A model generated the notes under the pieces. That model did no database searches. It worked only from the letters and a program-made list of their open reading frames with translations, and had not been told where the DNA came from. Both the position numbers and the translations under genes were made by a program. A stretch of DNA of 32,478 nt, from contig JAGBAK010000138.1 in assembly GCA_017938985.1 (NCBI GenBank), positions 1 to 32,478 on the forward strand, written 5' to 3'. Positions 15,165 to 22,708 of the stretch are shown here, in pieces (the stretch's first letter is position 1; every line of letters starts with the position of its first letter). The DNA is from Clostridia bacterium (GTDB taxonomy: Bacteria > Bacillota > Clostridia > Oscillospirales > Acutalibacteraceae).

Positions 15165-15902
15165 GTGAAAAAGAAAAACCGTATAATAAAACCCCTTGAA
15201 ACCATTGAAATTGTAAGGGCCGAAAAAGTTACAAAAAAATACGGGATCGGAACGCTTGATGCTTTTGCTGCGGTTGACAATGCTTCGCTGACGGTTAAAA
15301 GAGGTGAGTTCCTTGCTGTTGTCGGCTCAAGCGGTTCTGGCAAATCAACGCTGATGCATATGATAGGCGGGGTCGAAAGACCCACACAGGGCAAGGTTTA
15401 TATCTGCGGCCACGACATTTATTCGATGAAGGATGAGCAGCTTTCTGCCTACAGATGCCGTGAAATCGGTATGGTCTATCAGTTTTTTAATCTGATTCCC
15501 GTTCTGAATGTTGAGGAAAACATTGCTTTCCCGCTTATAGCGGCTGGTGAAACCGTTGATTTTAAAAAAGTGCGTGAAATAATGGAACGGCTCGGAATAG
15601 GTAATAAGGGCACGTATTATCCTCACCAGCTTTCGGGCGGCCAGCAGCAGAGAGTTGCAATCGCAAGGGCTGTTATTGCGTCACCTTCGCTTATTCTTGC
15701 CGATGAACCGACAGGTAACCTTGATTCCGGAAACAGCAGAGAAGTTATGGATTTGCTTGAGAGTCTGTGCAAAGAGCTCGGTAAAGCACTGATGGTTATT
15801 ACTCACGATGAGAAAATTGCAAGCCGTGCAGACAGAGTAATCCGCATTGAAGACGGCAGAATCGTATCCGAGACGATGAAGGGTGAAACGGTGATGATGT
15901 GA
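15165..15902 (+). CDS. ABC transporter ATP-binding protein (MacB/LolD type)
   Basis: A 245-residue ATPase that powers the FtsX-type permease encoded next. Walker A is GSSGSGKST (54-62), the signature LSGGQQQR, and Walker B plus following residues [13 protein letters not shown], which is the signature of the MacB/LolD/BceA subfamily. A basic 12-residue N-terminal tail precedes the core. The start is GTG at 15165 with AGGAGGG 5-6 bases upstream. It overlaps the permease gene by 4 bases (GTGA), so the two are translationally coupled. Exporters of this type move lipoproteins, antimicrobial peptides or drugs, or regulate cell-wall hydrolases without transport. No membrane-fusion protein or two-component system is adjacent. 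Confidence 0.95.
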   Translation: MKKKNRIIKPLETIEIVRAEKVTKKYGIGTLDAFAAVDNASLTVKRGEFLAVVGSSGSGKSTLMHMIGGVERPTQGKVYICGHDIYSMKDEQLSAYRCREIGMVYQFFNLIPVLNVEENIAFPLIAAGETVDFKKVREIMERLGIGNKGTYYPHQLSGGQQQRVAIARAVIASPSLILADEPTGNLDSGNSREVMDLLESLCKELGKALMVITHDEKIASRADRVIRIEDGRIVSETMKGETVMM

Positions 15903-17365
15903 ACAATTTAAGAAATATCGCCCAAAAAAGACTGATAAAAGCTAAAACAGAAAGCTTGCTGATTGTTGTTTCTCTTGCTTTTGCCGCTTCGGTGCTGTTT
16001 TCATCAGCTGCACTCAGCACCGGCTTTGTAAAATACTTTTTGACAAATGCCGAAAAAATGACAGGCAACTCTCTCGCTCAAGTGCTCTCAAATGCAAAAA
16101 CAAATTTCACCCAAATCGGTGATTATCTTTATGAAGTATTTGAGTATGTAAAGACCGGAGAGGTTGAAGAAAAAGACCGTGAGGAATATGTTGACGGAGA
16201 GCGCAAAGAAGTTCCATGGCCCATTCCGCTTGCTGACAATGCTGATGCTTTGTTTTCTGCAGATGCTTCGGTTGAGAATCTGCCCCTTACGGCAGCTTTG
16301 ATTTCTGCGGTGGCTTTGCTGTGTGTTTGCGTTGCCGTGTCACTGGCGTTTGACGTAAGCAAAAGGGAACGCAGGAGCTTTTATGCAACACTGCTTGCAT
16401 CCGGTGCAACGCAGAGCCAAATCAAAAAATGTTTGCTTTATGAGGCAATGTATTACTGCGCAGCAGCAATTCCTGGCGGTGCAGTGTTAAGCTTTGCGGA
16501 GTTGCTGGTTGTTAAAAAAGCTGCCGCAAAAGTGCTCGGAAACGGTTTTGCTGTTGCAGGAACGGCTTTTAACGTTGATTTAGGTACGGCTTTGTGTGTT
16601 GTTCCTGCCGTCAGTTTGCTGACTGTTTTGCTGGCCTGCCTGTTTTCGTTATCCGTTTGCAGAAAGCTTTCGGTCAGAACTGTTGCAACCGACGTAAAAA
16701 GAACGTTTTCAACCTCAATAGGTAACAGGGTGCTGACAGACGATGCCCGAAAATACAAATTGCTAGGCTGGAAATATTACGTTGCTTTCAGAAATCTTCA
16801 TAATAACCTTGATAAATATATCCGGATTATTTTTATGACCGTTGTTTATACGCTTATTCTTTGCTCCTCGCTTATGATATTTACGGCAATGCGTAACTTT
16901 ATGATGTTTGAAAAGGATGCTGTCGGATTTCACCTCATCGCTTTCAGCTATGCCTGCGAAATCTACGTTTGCGCCGTGGCAGCGCTGATTGCACTGATTA
17001 CCGTTATCAGCACTTTCAATGCGATTTATGCAAACGTTATATCAAACGAGGGCGAGTATGCTCTTATGCGTTCAGCAGGTTCGTCGCTCAAATCTGTTGC
17101 AGGGTCAGTAAAAATGGAAGGTTTTATCTGCAACGCCATTGCATCTTTTATTAGTTTTGTCTGTCTCCTGTTTTTCTATGTGATTTTTTCGCAGGCTTAT
17201 AACAGAGAGGAAAGGGTTGACTTCGGTTCTCCGTTCTTGTTCTGGGGCGGTTTTTTGGGAGCGACGCTTCTGCTCGGCGTTTCTGTGATTATAACATCTG
17301 CTGTATCCGCAAGAAGAATGAAGCGCATTGATCTTATCGGAGTGTTGAAAGATTATATTTATTAA
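15899..17365 (+). CDS. FtsX-like ABC permease
   Basis: A 488-residue integral membrane protein. I count about eight hydrophobic segments: near residues 19-41, 128-152, 183-207, 236-256, 304-326, 339-372, 400-428 and 443-468. The extracellular part between the first two (about 85 residues, acidic, VEEKDREEYVDGERKEV) is small compared with MacB. The C-terminal ending SAVSARRMKRIDLIGVLK is typical of the FtsX/MacB domain, where RRMKRIDLIGVL docks on the ATPase. The start is GTG overlapping the ATPase stop. The permease probably forms a homodimer with two copies of the ATPase. The substrate is not predictable. Confidence 0.88.
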   Translation: MNNLRNIAQKRLIKAKTESLLIVVSLAFAASVLFSSAALSTGFVKYFLTNAEKMTGNSLAQVLSNAKTNFTQIGDYLYEVFEYVKTGEVEEKDREEYVDGERKEVPWPIPLADNADALFSADASVENLPLTAALISAVALLCVCVAVSLAFDVSKRERRSFYATLLASGATQSQIKKCLLYEAMYYCAAAIPGGAVLSFAELLVVKKAAAKVLGNGFAVAGTAFNVDLGTALCVVPAVSLLTVLLACLFSLSVCRKLSVRTVATDVKRTFSTSIGNRVLTDDARKYKLLGWKYYVAFRNLHNNLDKYIRIIFMTVVYTLILCSSLMIFTAMRNFMMFEKDAVGFHLIAFSYACEIYVCAVAALIALITVISTFNAIYANVISNEGEYALMRSAGSSLKSVAGSVKMEGFICNAIASFISFVCLLFFYVIFSQAYNREERVDFGSPFLFWGGFLGATLLLGVSVIITSAVSARRMKRIDLIGVLKDYIY

Positions 17366-17401
17366 AAACAAAGTAAAAAGCTTTTAATTTCTGCAACAAT
17401 T

Positions 17402-17445
17402 AAAAATCGGCTTGAACGGAAAGAAAAAACCGTTCAAGCCGTTAT
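17402..17445. terminator. Bidirectional terminator between permease and secreted-protein gene
   Basis: CGGCTTGAACGG (17408-17419) pairs perfectly with CCGTTCAAGCCG (17430-17441) over 12 bp. An A-run on the left serves the minus strand; the T-rich right side serves plus only moderately. The rest of 17366-17519 is AT-rich with nothing else seen. Confidence 0.78.
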
Positions 17446-17519
17446 ACTTTGCTTTGATTGTTTTACTGTTTTCCGCAAGAGTGCCTTTTATTATATATGC
17501 TGAATTGATACAGGTTACA

Positions 17520-18410
17520 TCAAAAGCCTATAATTGCTCCGAAAAAGCTTAACAGCGCAACTATGGGGAATAAAAGGCTGTAGAACAGTCCTGCTAATCC
17601 AAGGGCGCCGTAAGAGCCGGTTGATATAAGCGATTTTAACGTGTCGAAGCCGACAATGCCCAATGTTGAACCGATAAGCTCAAGAAAGTTATCGGGAGTT
17701 TCGGGGATAACCCTGATGTTAACCTGAACAATCGTGTCGCCGCTGAATACTTCTTTTATAATCAGAACGGTTTCGCCTCTTGAAACACCTTTTATACTTG
17801 TGTTTTCTATTTCGATAATTTGCTCGTCGAAAAAGGTTTCCGGCTTGTTTTCGCCGAGCGCATAAACACACAGATAGTCTTCCGGCAAATCAATAATTTC
17901 TGAAATGTCAGCTTTCTGACCGACTTCCAGAGTGTAATCAATTATTTCGTTTTCTATTTCGGGGTTAATTATATCCTCATAAGTAAAATCAACGCTGATA
18001 TCGTTTGATTTTTCTCCGCCTTCGGGAGGCGTTTCTCTTGCAATGAATTCAAACGTATATTGACCCTGAGATTCAAAAGGATTTTTGCCGACCAATCTCA
18101 AACTGAACACGTTATCCGGGGCGTCAAATCTTTTGCTGCAGTGTTCAGCCACGGAAACCGTGCTGATCAAAGTTTTTTCGTTGCTTTCGTTTCTCTGATA
18201 AAAATTGACTGTTTCAAAATCAAAAATATTAAAATCAGAAAACACTACCAAATCCGTACAGTCGCTGTATTGTACGTTTATCCTTATTTCTGTCTGTTCT
18301 TTTTCTTCAGCACCCTCGTCAGTGCCGCTTTCGGCGTACCCTGTAACAAACGACGAAACGGCAATCAGCACTGCCATCAAAAAAGCGGCTGTGTTCTTTA
18401 CAACTCTCAT
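17520..18410 (-). CDS. Secreted or membrane-anchored protein with Ig-like region, unknown
   Basis: A 296-residue protein. Residues 1-26 are a signal peptide (MRVVKNTAAFLMAVLIAVSS, then a GYA cleavage-type end). The extracellular part is acidic and beta-rich. The segment from about 150 to 235 (YTLEVGQKADISEIIDLPED, IIEIENTSIKGVSRGETVLI, VQVNIRVIPE) resembles a bacterial Ig-like (Big_2) domain. The last 60 residues are hydrophobic and glycine-rich (TGSYGALGLAGLFYSLLFPI, VALLSFFGAIIGF), probably one or two membrane helices without a sorting motif. It lies 18 bases downstream of a 43-residue hydrophobic protein and forms a unit with it. I do not recognise a function. Confidence 0.75.
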   Translation of the reverse strand: MRVVKNTAAFLMAVLIAVSSFVTGYAESGTDEGAEEKEQTEIRINVQYSDCTDLVVFSDFNIFDFETVNFYQRNESNEKTLISTVSVAEHCSKRFDAPDNVFSLRLVGKNPFESQGQYTFEFIARETPPEGGEKSNDISVDFTYEDIINPEIENEIIDYTLEVGQKADISEIIDLPEDYLCVYALGENKPETFFDEQIIEIENTSIKGVSRGETVLIIKEVFSGDTIVQVNIRVIPETPDNFLELIGSTLGIVGFDTLKSLISTGSYGALGLAGLFYSLLFPIVALLSFFGAIIGF

Positions 18411-18428
18411 TTTATCACCTCATTTTTA

Positions 18429-18560
18429 TTATGCAAAAAAGTTTGTCCAGACTGCGATTATGTCTGTAAAAGTGGCGGAAGCGGTTTCAAAAATTCCCAT
18501 TACCATCGAAATCGGTGCAGCTATAACGGCAAGGGGAGCAATAAGCAGCAACAGACCCAT
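18429..18560 (-). CDS. 43-residue hydrophobic peptide
   Basis: A short gene encoding MGLLLLIAPLAVIAAPISMV, then a 23-residue stretch ending in AVWTNFFA. A perfect AGGAGG (18568-18573) stands 7 bases ahead of the ATG at 18558-18560, among the best ribosome sites in the window, so translation is likely. The product is nearly all hydrophobic with one Glu and one Asp in the middle. It could be a small membrane protein, a toxin-like peptide or a partner of the downstream anchored protein, whose C-terminus is also hydrophobic and rich in small residues. The gap to the next gene is 18 bases. No family recognised. Confidence 0.65.
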   Translation of the reverse strand: MGLLLLIAPLAVIAAPISMVMGIFETASATFTDIIAVWTNFFA

Positions 18561-18594
18561 CTCATAACCTCCTTCCGATTTATTCATTAACCGT

Positions 18595-18600
18595 ATTTTA
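18595..18600 (-). promoter_or_regulatory. Possible extended -10 box for the 43-aa/296-aa unit
   Basis: On the minus strand TGCTAAAAT ends 34 bases before the 43-residue gene, with a TGN extension. No good -35 box is seen at 17 bases. Confidence 0.4.
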
Positions 18601-18693
18601 GCATTAAAAATCTTAAAGAACCACTATGAAATCATTAAGAAATGCTTTAGACTTTTTTAAGAAAATTAAGATTATGAATTTGTTGTTAATATA

Positions 18694-18722
18694 TTGAAAA
18701 ACAGCTTTTTCTGCTTTATAAT
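18694..18722 (+). promoter_or_regulatory. Promoter of the TetM/EF-G-like gene
   Basis: TTGAAA (18694-18699), a 17-base spacer and TATAAT (18717-18722), 35 bases before the GTG start. There is no long leader, unlike the attenuator-controlled leader of acquired tet(M). Confidence 0.8.
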
Positions 18723-18757
18723 AAAACATTATATTATGACCGAAGGAGAGTAATGCC

Positions 18758-20785
18758 GTGTCGGATAAAATACATAATATAGGTATTCTTGCTCACGTTG
18801 ACTCGGGCAAAACAACACTTACCGAGCAGCTTTTGTATTTAACGGGTGCAATCCGCACCGCAGGCAGTGTTGACAGCGGCACGGCGGCAACCGACAGCCT
18901 TTCAATTGAAAAGCAAAGAGGAATTTCGGTGCGCACCGCTACCGCCTCAGCAAGCTATAAGGGCGTTACCGTTAATATAATCGACACTCCCGGTCACGTT
19001 GATTTTGCGGGCGAGGTCGAGCGTGCTCTTTCTGCGCTTGACTATGCGGTGGTTATTGTTTCCGCTGTTGAGGGCGTGCGTGCTCATACCGAAAATATTT
19101 TGAAATCGCTTGATGCTGCAAAGCTGCCGAGAGCTGTTTTTATCAATAAAATTGACAGAGCAGGCTCTGATATGATGGCGGTGGTCAATGAATTGAAACA
19201 GTTGTCGGCGCAGACGTATTTTGTTGCATCCGAAGTTAAAAACGAGGGCGAAGATAATCCTTGCGTCAGCAGATTAACGGGTGAAAACTTTGCTCTTGCT
19301 GCAACCGAAGCGCTTGCCGATATCTGCAACGAAGCTGCGGAGGCGTTCCTCTGCGATGAAGCATTAACGCAAGAGCGTGCGGCTGAGCTGATAAGAAGCG
19401 AAATTTCTGCTTGCCGACTTACTCCCGTTCTTTGCGGCAGCGCCAAATATTCAATCGGGGTTGAGAATCTGGCAGATTTTCTTGTTGAATATATGCCGTC
19501 TTCTGAGCGCAGAGCAACCGATGAATTATGCGGTGTTATTTTTAAAATTGAGCACGATAAAACCTTGGGCAAGGTTTCCCATATAAGACTTTTCGGCGGT
19601 GAAATTGCAAACCGTGACGAGGTTGAGATTTTGTCACCTGACAGTTTTTCGGATATGATTCAGGATACAGACGATAATGCGGCGGTTGAAACCGAAAAGA
19701 AGCCGCCCGTCCGAGAAAAAATTTCGCAAATCAAGAGCTTTTCGGGCGCAAAATTAAGTGATTCGGGTATCGTAAGAGGCGGCGATATTGCTGCCGTGTG
19801 CGGTCTGCCGAGCGCAAAAACGGGTCATTTTATCGGCTCGCTCTCGGTAAGCGAAAACGCAAGGCTCGTTAATCCTTTCCTGCGTGTGAAGGTTACGCCG
19901 TCCGACGGCGATGCACTTAAAATTCCCGACCTTGCGGCGGCGCTGGTCGAGCTATCCGACGAAGAGCCGTATATTGATGCAAAATGGGAAAACGGTCAGA
20001 AAGAAATAACAATCAGCACTACGGGCAAAATTCAGCTTGAGGTTCTTGATAATCTGCTCAAGGAAAGATATAATCTTTCGGCTGCGTTTTCTCCGCCGAC
20101 GGTTATATACAAAGAAACACCTGCTTCAAAAGGCTTGGCAAGAGCAAGCTATACAATGCCGAAACCCTGTTGGGCGGTTGTTGAGTTTATGTTTGAACCC
20201 ATGCCGAGAGGCTATGGCGTCAGTTATCACGGAAGACTGCCCTCAAATCAATGCTTTTACAGATATCAGTCACACATCAGAACTTCGTTCAATTCCTGTC
20301 TTGAGCAGGGTCTTTACGGCTGGGAGGTTACCGATTTCAGATGTACGCTCATCGGCGGCGAACACCACACAATTCATACACATCCGCTCGATTTCTTTGT
20401 GTGTACGCCTATGGCATTTATGAACGGTATGTCACAGCTCGGTTCAACAATTCTTGAGCCGCTTTTGAAAATCAGAGTAACCGCCCCTGCAGAGATTTCG
20501 GGCAAAATTCTCTCCGAAATTGTCAAAATGGGCGGCGAATACGAAAATCCCGTTGCCCGTTCGCAAACCGTTACGCTTGAAGCGATTGTTCCCGTTGCAA
20601 CGTCAATGGATTTCCCCACAAGGCTTGCGGTTTTGTCGTCGGGTAAAGCGGTGCTGAATCAGTCGTTTTACGGCTACCGTGAATGCCGTGACGGTCTTGA
20701 ACATATTAATCCCAGACGCGGCGTGAATCCGCTTGACCGTTCAAAATGGATTCTCTATGCAAGGGGAGCATATCAGAAAGATTGA
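18758..20785 (+). CDS. TetM/EF-G-like ribosome-associated GTPase
   Basis: A 675-residue translational GTPase with the layout of ribosomal protection proteins (TetM/TetO, about 640 residues) and EF-G. Motifs: AHVDSGKTT (12-20), DTPGHVDF (76-83) and NKID (130-133). An insertion-like acidic stretch lies near residues 290-320 (DTDDNAAVETEKKPPVREK). The EF-G domain IV region includes GYGVSYHGRLPSNQCFYRYQ, and the C-terminus ends NPRRGVNPLDRSKWILYARG. The start is GTG with AAGGAG 9 bases upstream. It has its own promoter and terminator and native composition. It may be a chromosomal paralogue used to rescue or modulate ribosomes; tetracycline resistance is possible but not shown. Confidence 0.85.
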   Translation: MSDKIHNIGILAHVDSGKTTLTEQLLYLTGAIRTAGSVDSGTAATDSLSIEKQRGISVRTATASASYKGVTVNIIDTPGHVDFAGEVERALSALDYAVVIVSAVEGVRAHTENILKSLDAAKLPRAVFINKIDRAGSDMMAVVNELKQLSAQTYFVASEVKNEGEDNPCVSRLTGENFALAATEALADICNEAAEAFLCDEALTQERAAELIRSEISACRLTPVLCGSAKYSIGVENLADFLVEYMPSSERRATDELCGVIFKIEHDKTLGKVSHIRLFGGEIANRDEVEILSPDSFSDMIQDTDDNAAVETEKKPPVREKISQIKSFSGAKLSDSGIVRGGDIAAVCGLPSAKTGHFIGSLSVSENARLVNPFLRVKVTPSDGDALKIPDLAAALVELSDEEPYIDAKWENGQKEITISTTGKIQLEVLDNLLKERYNLSAAFSPPTVIYKETPASKGLARASYTMPKPCWAVVEFMFEPMPRGYGVSYHGRLPSNQCFYRYQSHIRTSFNSCLEQGLYGWEVTDFRCTLIGGEHHTIHTHPLDFFVCTPMAFMNGMSQLGSTILEPLLKIRVTAPAEISGKILSEIVKMGGEYENPVARSQTVTLEAIVPVATSMDFPTRLAVLSSGKAVLNQSFYGYRECRDGLEHINPRRGVNPLDRSKWILYARGAYQKD

Positions 20786-20811
20786 AACGTTACATTTTTT
20801 GTAACGTTTTT
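20785..20811 (+). terminator. Terminator of the TetM-like gene
   Basis: AAACGTTACA (20785-20794) pairs with TGTAACGTTT (20800-20809), then a T-run. The right arm contains TGTAAC, a sequence also used as -35 box by some ECF sigma factors; the next gene encodes one. Confidence 0.8.
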
Positions 20812-20850
20812 GTCTTTTTGTAATCTAATAAGTGAAAGGACGGTGAAAAT

Positions 20851-21327
20851 GTGACGGATTTTGAAAAGATTTATGCCGAAAACTCCGATTTTATTTATAA
20901 ATATCTTTTTAAGCTTTGCTCAAACGCTTCGGTTGCCGAGGAATTAGCACAAGAAACTTTTTTCAAAGCCTATATGAATTTTCACAGTCTTCGGAACAAA
21001 TCCAAAGCGCCGGTCTGGCTTTGTCAGATTGCAAAAAATACTTACTATGCGTGGTATAACGAACAGAAAAAGCATAGCAACTTTGAAGAAATAAAAGCGG
21101 ATTTCGATATTGAAAGCTTTTATGAGGAAAAGGAGCTGACGGAAAAAGCGTTAAGCTGCCTGCACGGTCTTGAGGAGCCGTATAAAGAGGTCTTTATGCT
21201 GTCTGTTTTCGGTCAGCTTTCGTTAAAAGAAATAAGCAAGCTGTTCGGTAAAAGTGAGAGCTGGGCAAGAGTCGCATTTTACCGTGCAAAGCAAAAATTG
21301 GCAGAAAGGATGGAGAAGTCATTATGA
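20851..21327 (+). CDS. ECF-family RNA polymerase sigma factor
   Basis: A 158-residue sigma-70 factor with only regions 2 and 4. Region 2 is FEKIYAENSDFIYKYLFKLC, then ASVAEELAQETFFKAYMNFH (2.1-2.3 type) and NKSKAPVWLCQIAKNTYYAW (2.4). Region 4 is SCLHGLEEPYKEVFMLSVFG, followed by the helix-turn-helix QLSLKEISKLFGKSESWARV. The start is GTG at 20851, with AAAGGACGG upstream. It overlaps the anti-sigma gene by 4 bases. It would direct RNA polymerase to a stress or envelope regulon when the anti-sigma factor releases it. Confidence 0.93.
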   Translation: MTDFEKIYAENSDFIYKYLFKLCSNASVAEELAQETFFKAYMNFHSLRNKSKAPVWLCQIAKNTYYAWYNEQKKHSNFEEIKADFDIESFYEEKELTEKALSCLHGLEEPYKEVFMLSVFGQLSLKEISKLFGKSESWARVAFYRAKQKLAERMEKSL

Positions 21328-21944
21328 ATTGTAATATTGTCAGAGATTTGATACCTCTTTATATCGATGACTGCTGCAGCGAGGAAAGTCGTGCAGAAGT
21401 AGAAAGACACATCGATAACTGCGCAGAATGCAGAAAAGTTTTTGCAAGTATGACCGCTACGGTTACGAAAGAAGAAGCAAATTATGAAATAAAGAAATGC
21501 ACAAGAATAAATGATTGGAAGGCATCATCTTTGCAATCGGTGCTGTTTCTGCTTTCGTTTCTTCTGATAACCGCAGGCGTTTTCTTTGAAGCAGGTACTG
21601 ATCATATTGATTTGAGAAACGGACTTTTTGCTTTTAATATTGTAGTGCCTGCAACGGGTTTTATGCTTTCTCTTGCCAACTGGTATTTTATAAGGCTTTA
21701 TCAAAGCAGAAAGCTGTTTTCGTGGTGCAGCTGTGCCCTTACACTTTTTGTTACTTTGGGTGCATTCGTTTGGAGCTTGCTCCACTATGAAATGAATCCG
21801 TTTGATTTAACCGACGGAACATTTGTTGATTTTTTTGAAGGCATTTTATTCAGCTTTGGAATCGGATTTTTTCTTACTGCTTTATTTGCAGTTTTATCAA
21901 AAGTTTTATCTGCCTTTTACGCAAAAATGCTCGGCAAGGAGTAA
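21324..21944 (+). CDS. Zinc-finger transmembrane anti-sigma factor
   Basis: A 206-residue protein. The first 40 residues carry the ZAS zinc motif: H29, C33 and C36 (RHIDNCAEC), with an additional Cys pair at 17-18. This segment should bind the sigma factor in the cytoplasm. Four or so hydrophobic helices follow (about 70-90, 100-122, 132-152, 170-200), more than the single helix of simple anti-sigma factors. It overlaps the sigma gene by 4 bases (ATGA) and is followed 6 bases later by a third membrane protein gene. Signal and release mechanism cannot be read. Confidence 0.88.
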   Translation: MNCNIVRDLIPLYIDDCCSEESRAEVERHIDNCAECRKVFASMTATVTKEEANYEIKKCTRINDWKASSLQSVLFLLSFLLITAGVFFEAGTDHIDLRNGLFAFNIVVPATGFMLSLANWYFIRLYQSRKLFSWCSCALTLFVTLGAFVWSLLHYEMNPFDLTDGTFVDFFEGILFSFGIGFFLTALFAVLSKVLSAFYAKMLGKE

Positions 21945-21950
21945 AAATAT

Positions 21951-22640
21951 ATGAAAGAAAAAAGATTGTTTCTACCCTATGTATTGGTGGCTTCCAGTTT
22001 GCTTCTGCCTGTTCTGACTCTTGTTTTTTATAGCTTCGGGTATAGTGTTTATCTTGCAAATCATCATCTTTTTCCTTTGATTTCCGCTTTGGTTTTTATT
22101 GTTTCCGCATTAGTGATTTCAAAGAAAAACATATATTGCAAAATATCAGCTTTTTTGCCGATGTTTTCTTTAATTAATCTTGTGCTTTGTCTTTTCAAAG
22201 ACCGTTCCGCTGTTGCTCTTGTTTGTATGATTGTTTGTTTCATATGCTCTGCGATAATTGCCGAAAATGCCTGCAGTTCAGCAAAAGCCAAAATTGCATC
22301 AGTAATAACTTCCGCATTTTTAGCTGTGCTGATTATTGTTGTTTCAATCCTTTGTGTCGGATTCGGAAACTTCGGTCAAAACAGCGTTGTTGAAAGAATT
22401 TACTCGCCCGAAAAAACTTTTTATGCCGAAATAGTTGACAGCGACCAAGGTGCTTTGGGAGGGGATACAGTTGTTTATGTTTACAAAAACAACTGGCTGA
22501 ATTTGCTTGTTCTTACAATAAGAAAAACTCCGCAACGTGTATATATAGGCGAATGGAAAGAATATGAATCAATGCAGACCGAGTGGAAAAATGAAAACTG
22601 TCTGCTTATAAATTCAGAAGAATATAATATCGAAAATTAA
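21951..22640 (+). CDS. Membrane protein with C-terminal DUF5412-like domain
   Basis: A 229-residue protein, third gene of the sigma/anti-sigma unit (6-base gap). There are about five hydrophobic segments in residues 8-145. The tail (about 148-229) begins YSPEKTFYAEIVDSDQGALG, then GDTVVYVYKN and RKTPQRVYIGEWK. Such S-P-x-K-x-Y...D-x-D-Q-G-A-x-G-G sequences are typical of DUF5412-type extracytoplasmic domains, as far as I recall. Likely it works with the anti-sigma factor in envelope sensing or is a target of the regulon. Function unknown. Confidence 0.7.
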   Translation: MKEKRLFLPYVLVASSLLLPVLTLVFYSFGYSVYLANHHLFPLISALVFIVSALVISKKNIYCKISAFLPMFSLINLVLCLFKDRSAVALVCMIVCFICSAIIAENACSSAKAKIASVITSAFLAVLIIVVSILCVGFGNFGQNSVVERIYSPEKTFYAEIVDSDQGALGGDTVVYVYKNNWLNLLVLTIRKTPQRVYIGEWKEYESMQTEWKNENCLLINSEEYNIEN

Positions 22641-22643
22641 CCG

Positions 22644-22681
22644 AAGTTGGTTGGTATTGCATTGACAATGCCAATCAACTT
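22644..22681 (+). other. 16-bp hairpin: operon terminator or operator
   Basis: AAGTTGGTTGGTATTG (22644-22659) pairs with CAATGCCAATCAACTT (22666-22681), including two G-U pairs, with a 6-base loop. TTGTTAATATTCTT follows, a poor T-run. The mannosidase -35 box (22662-22667) overlaps the loop. It may end the sigma-factor transcript, act as regulator site, or both. Confidence 0.7.
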
Positions 22682-22690
22682 TGTTAATAT
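22662..22690 (+). promoter_or_regulatory. Promoter of the alpha-mannosidase gene
   Basis: TTGACA (22662-22667), a 17-base spacer and TAATAT (22685-22690), 18 bases ahead of the ATG at 22709. The -35 box lies in the hairpin loop and right arm described at 22644-22681. Confidence 0.75.
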
Positions 22691-22708
22691 TCTTAGCGGG
22701 TGATTAAT

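Noticed and set aside
18758-20785. Acquired tetracycline resistance gene on a mobile element
   Set aside because: No integrase, transposase, conjugation gene or leader attenuator is nearby, and base use matches neighbours.
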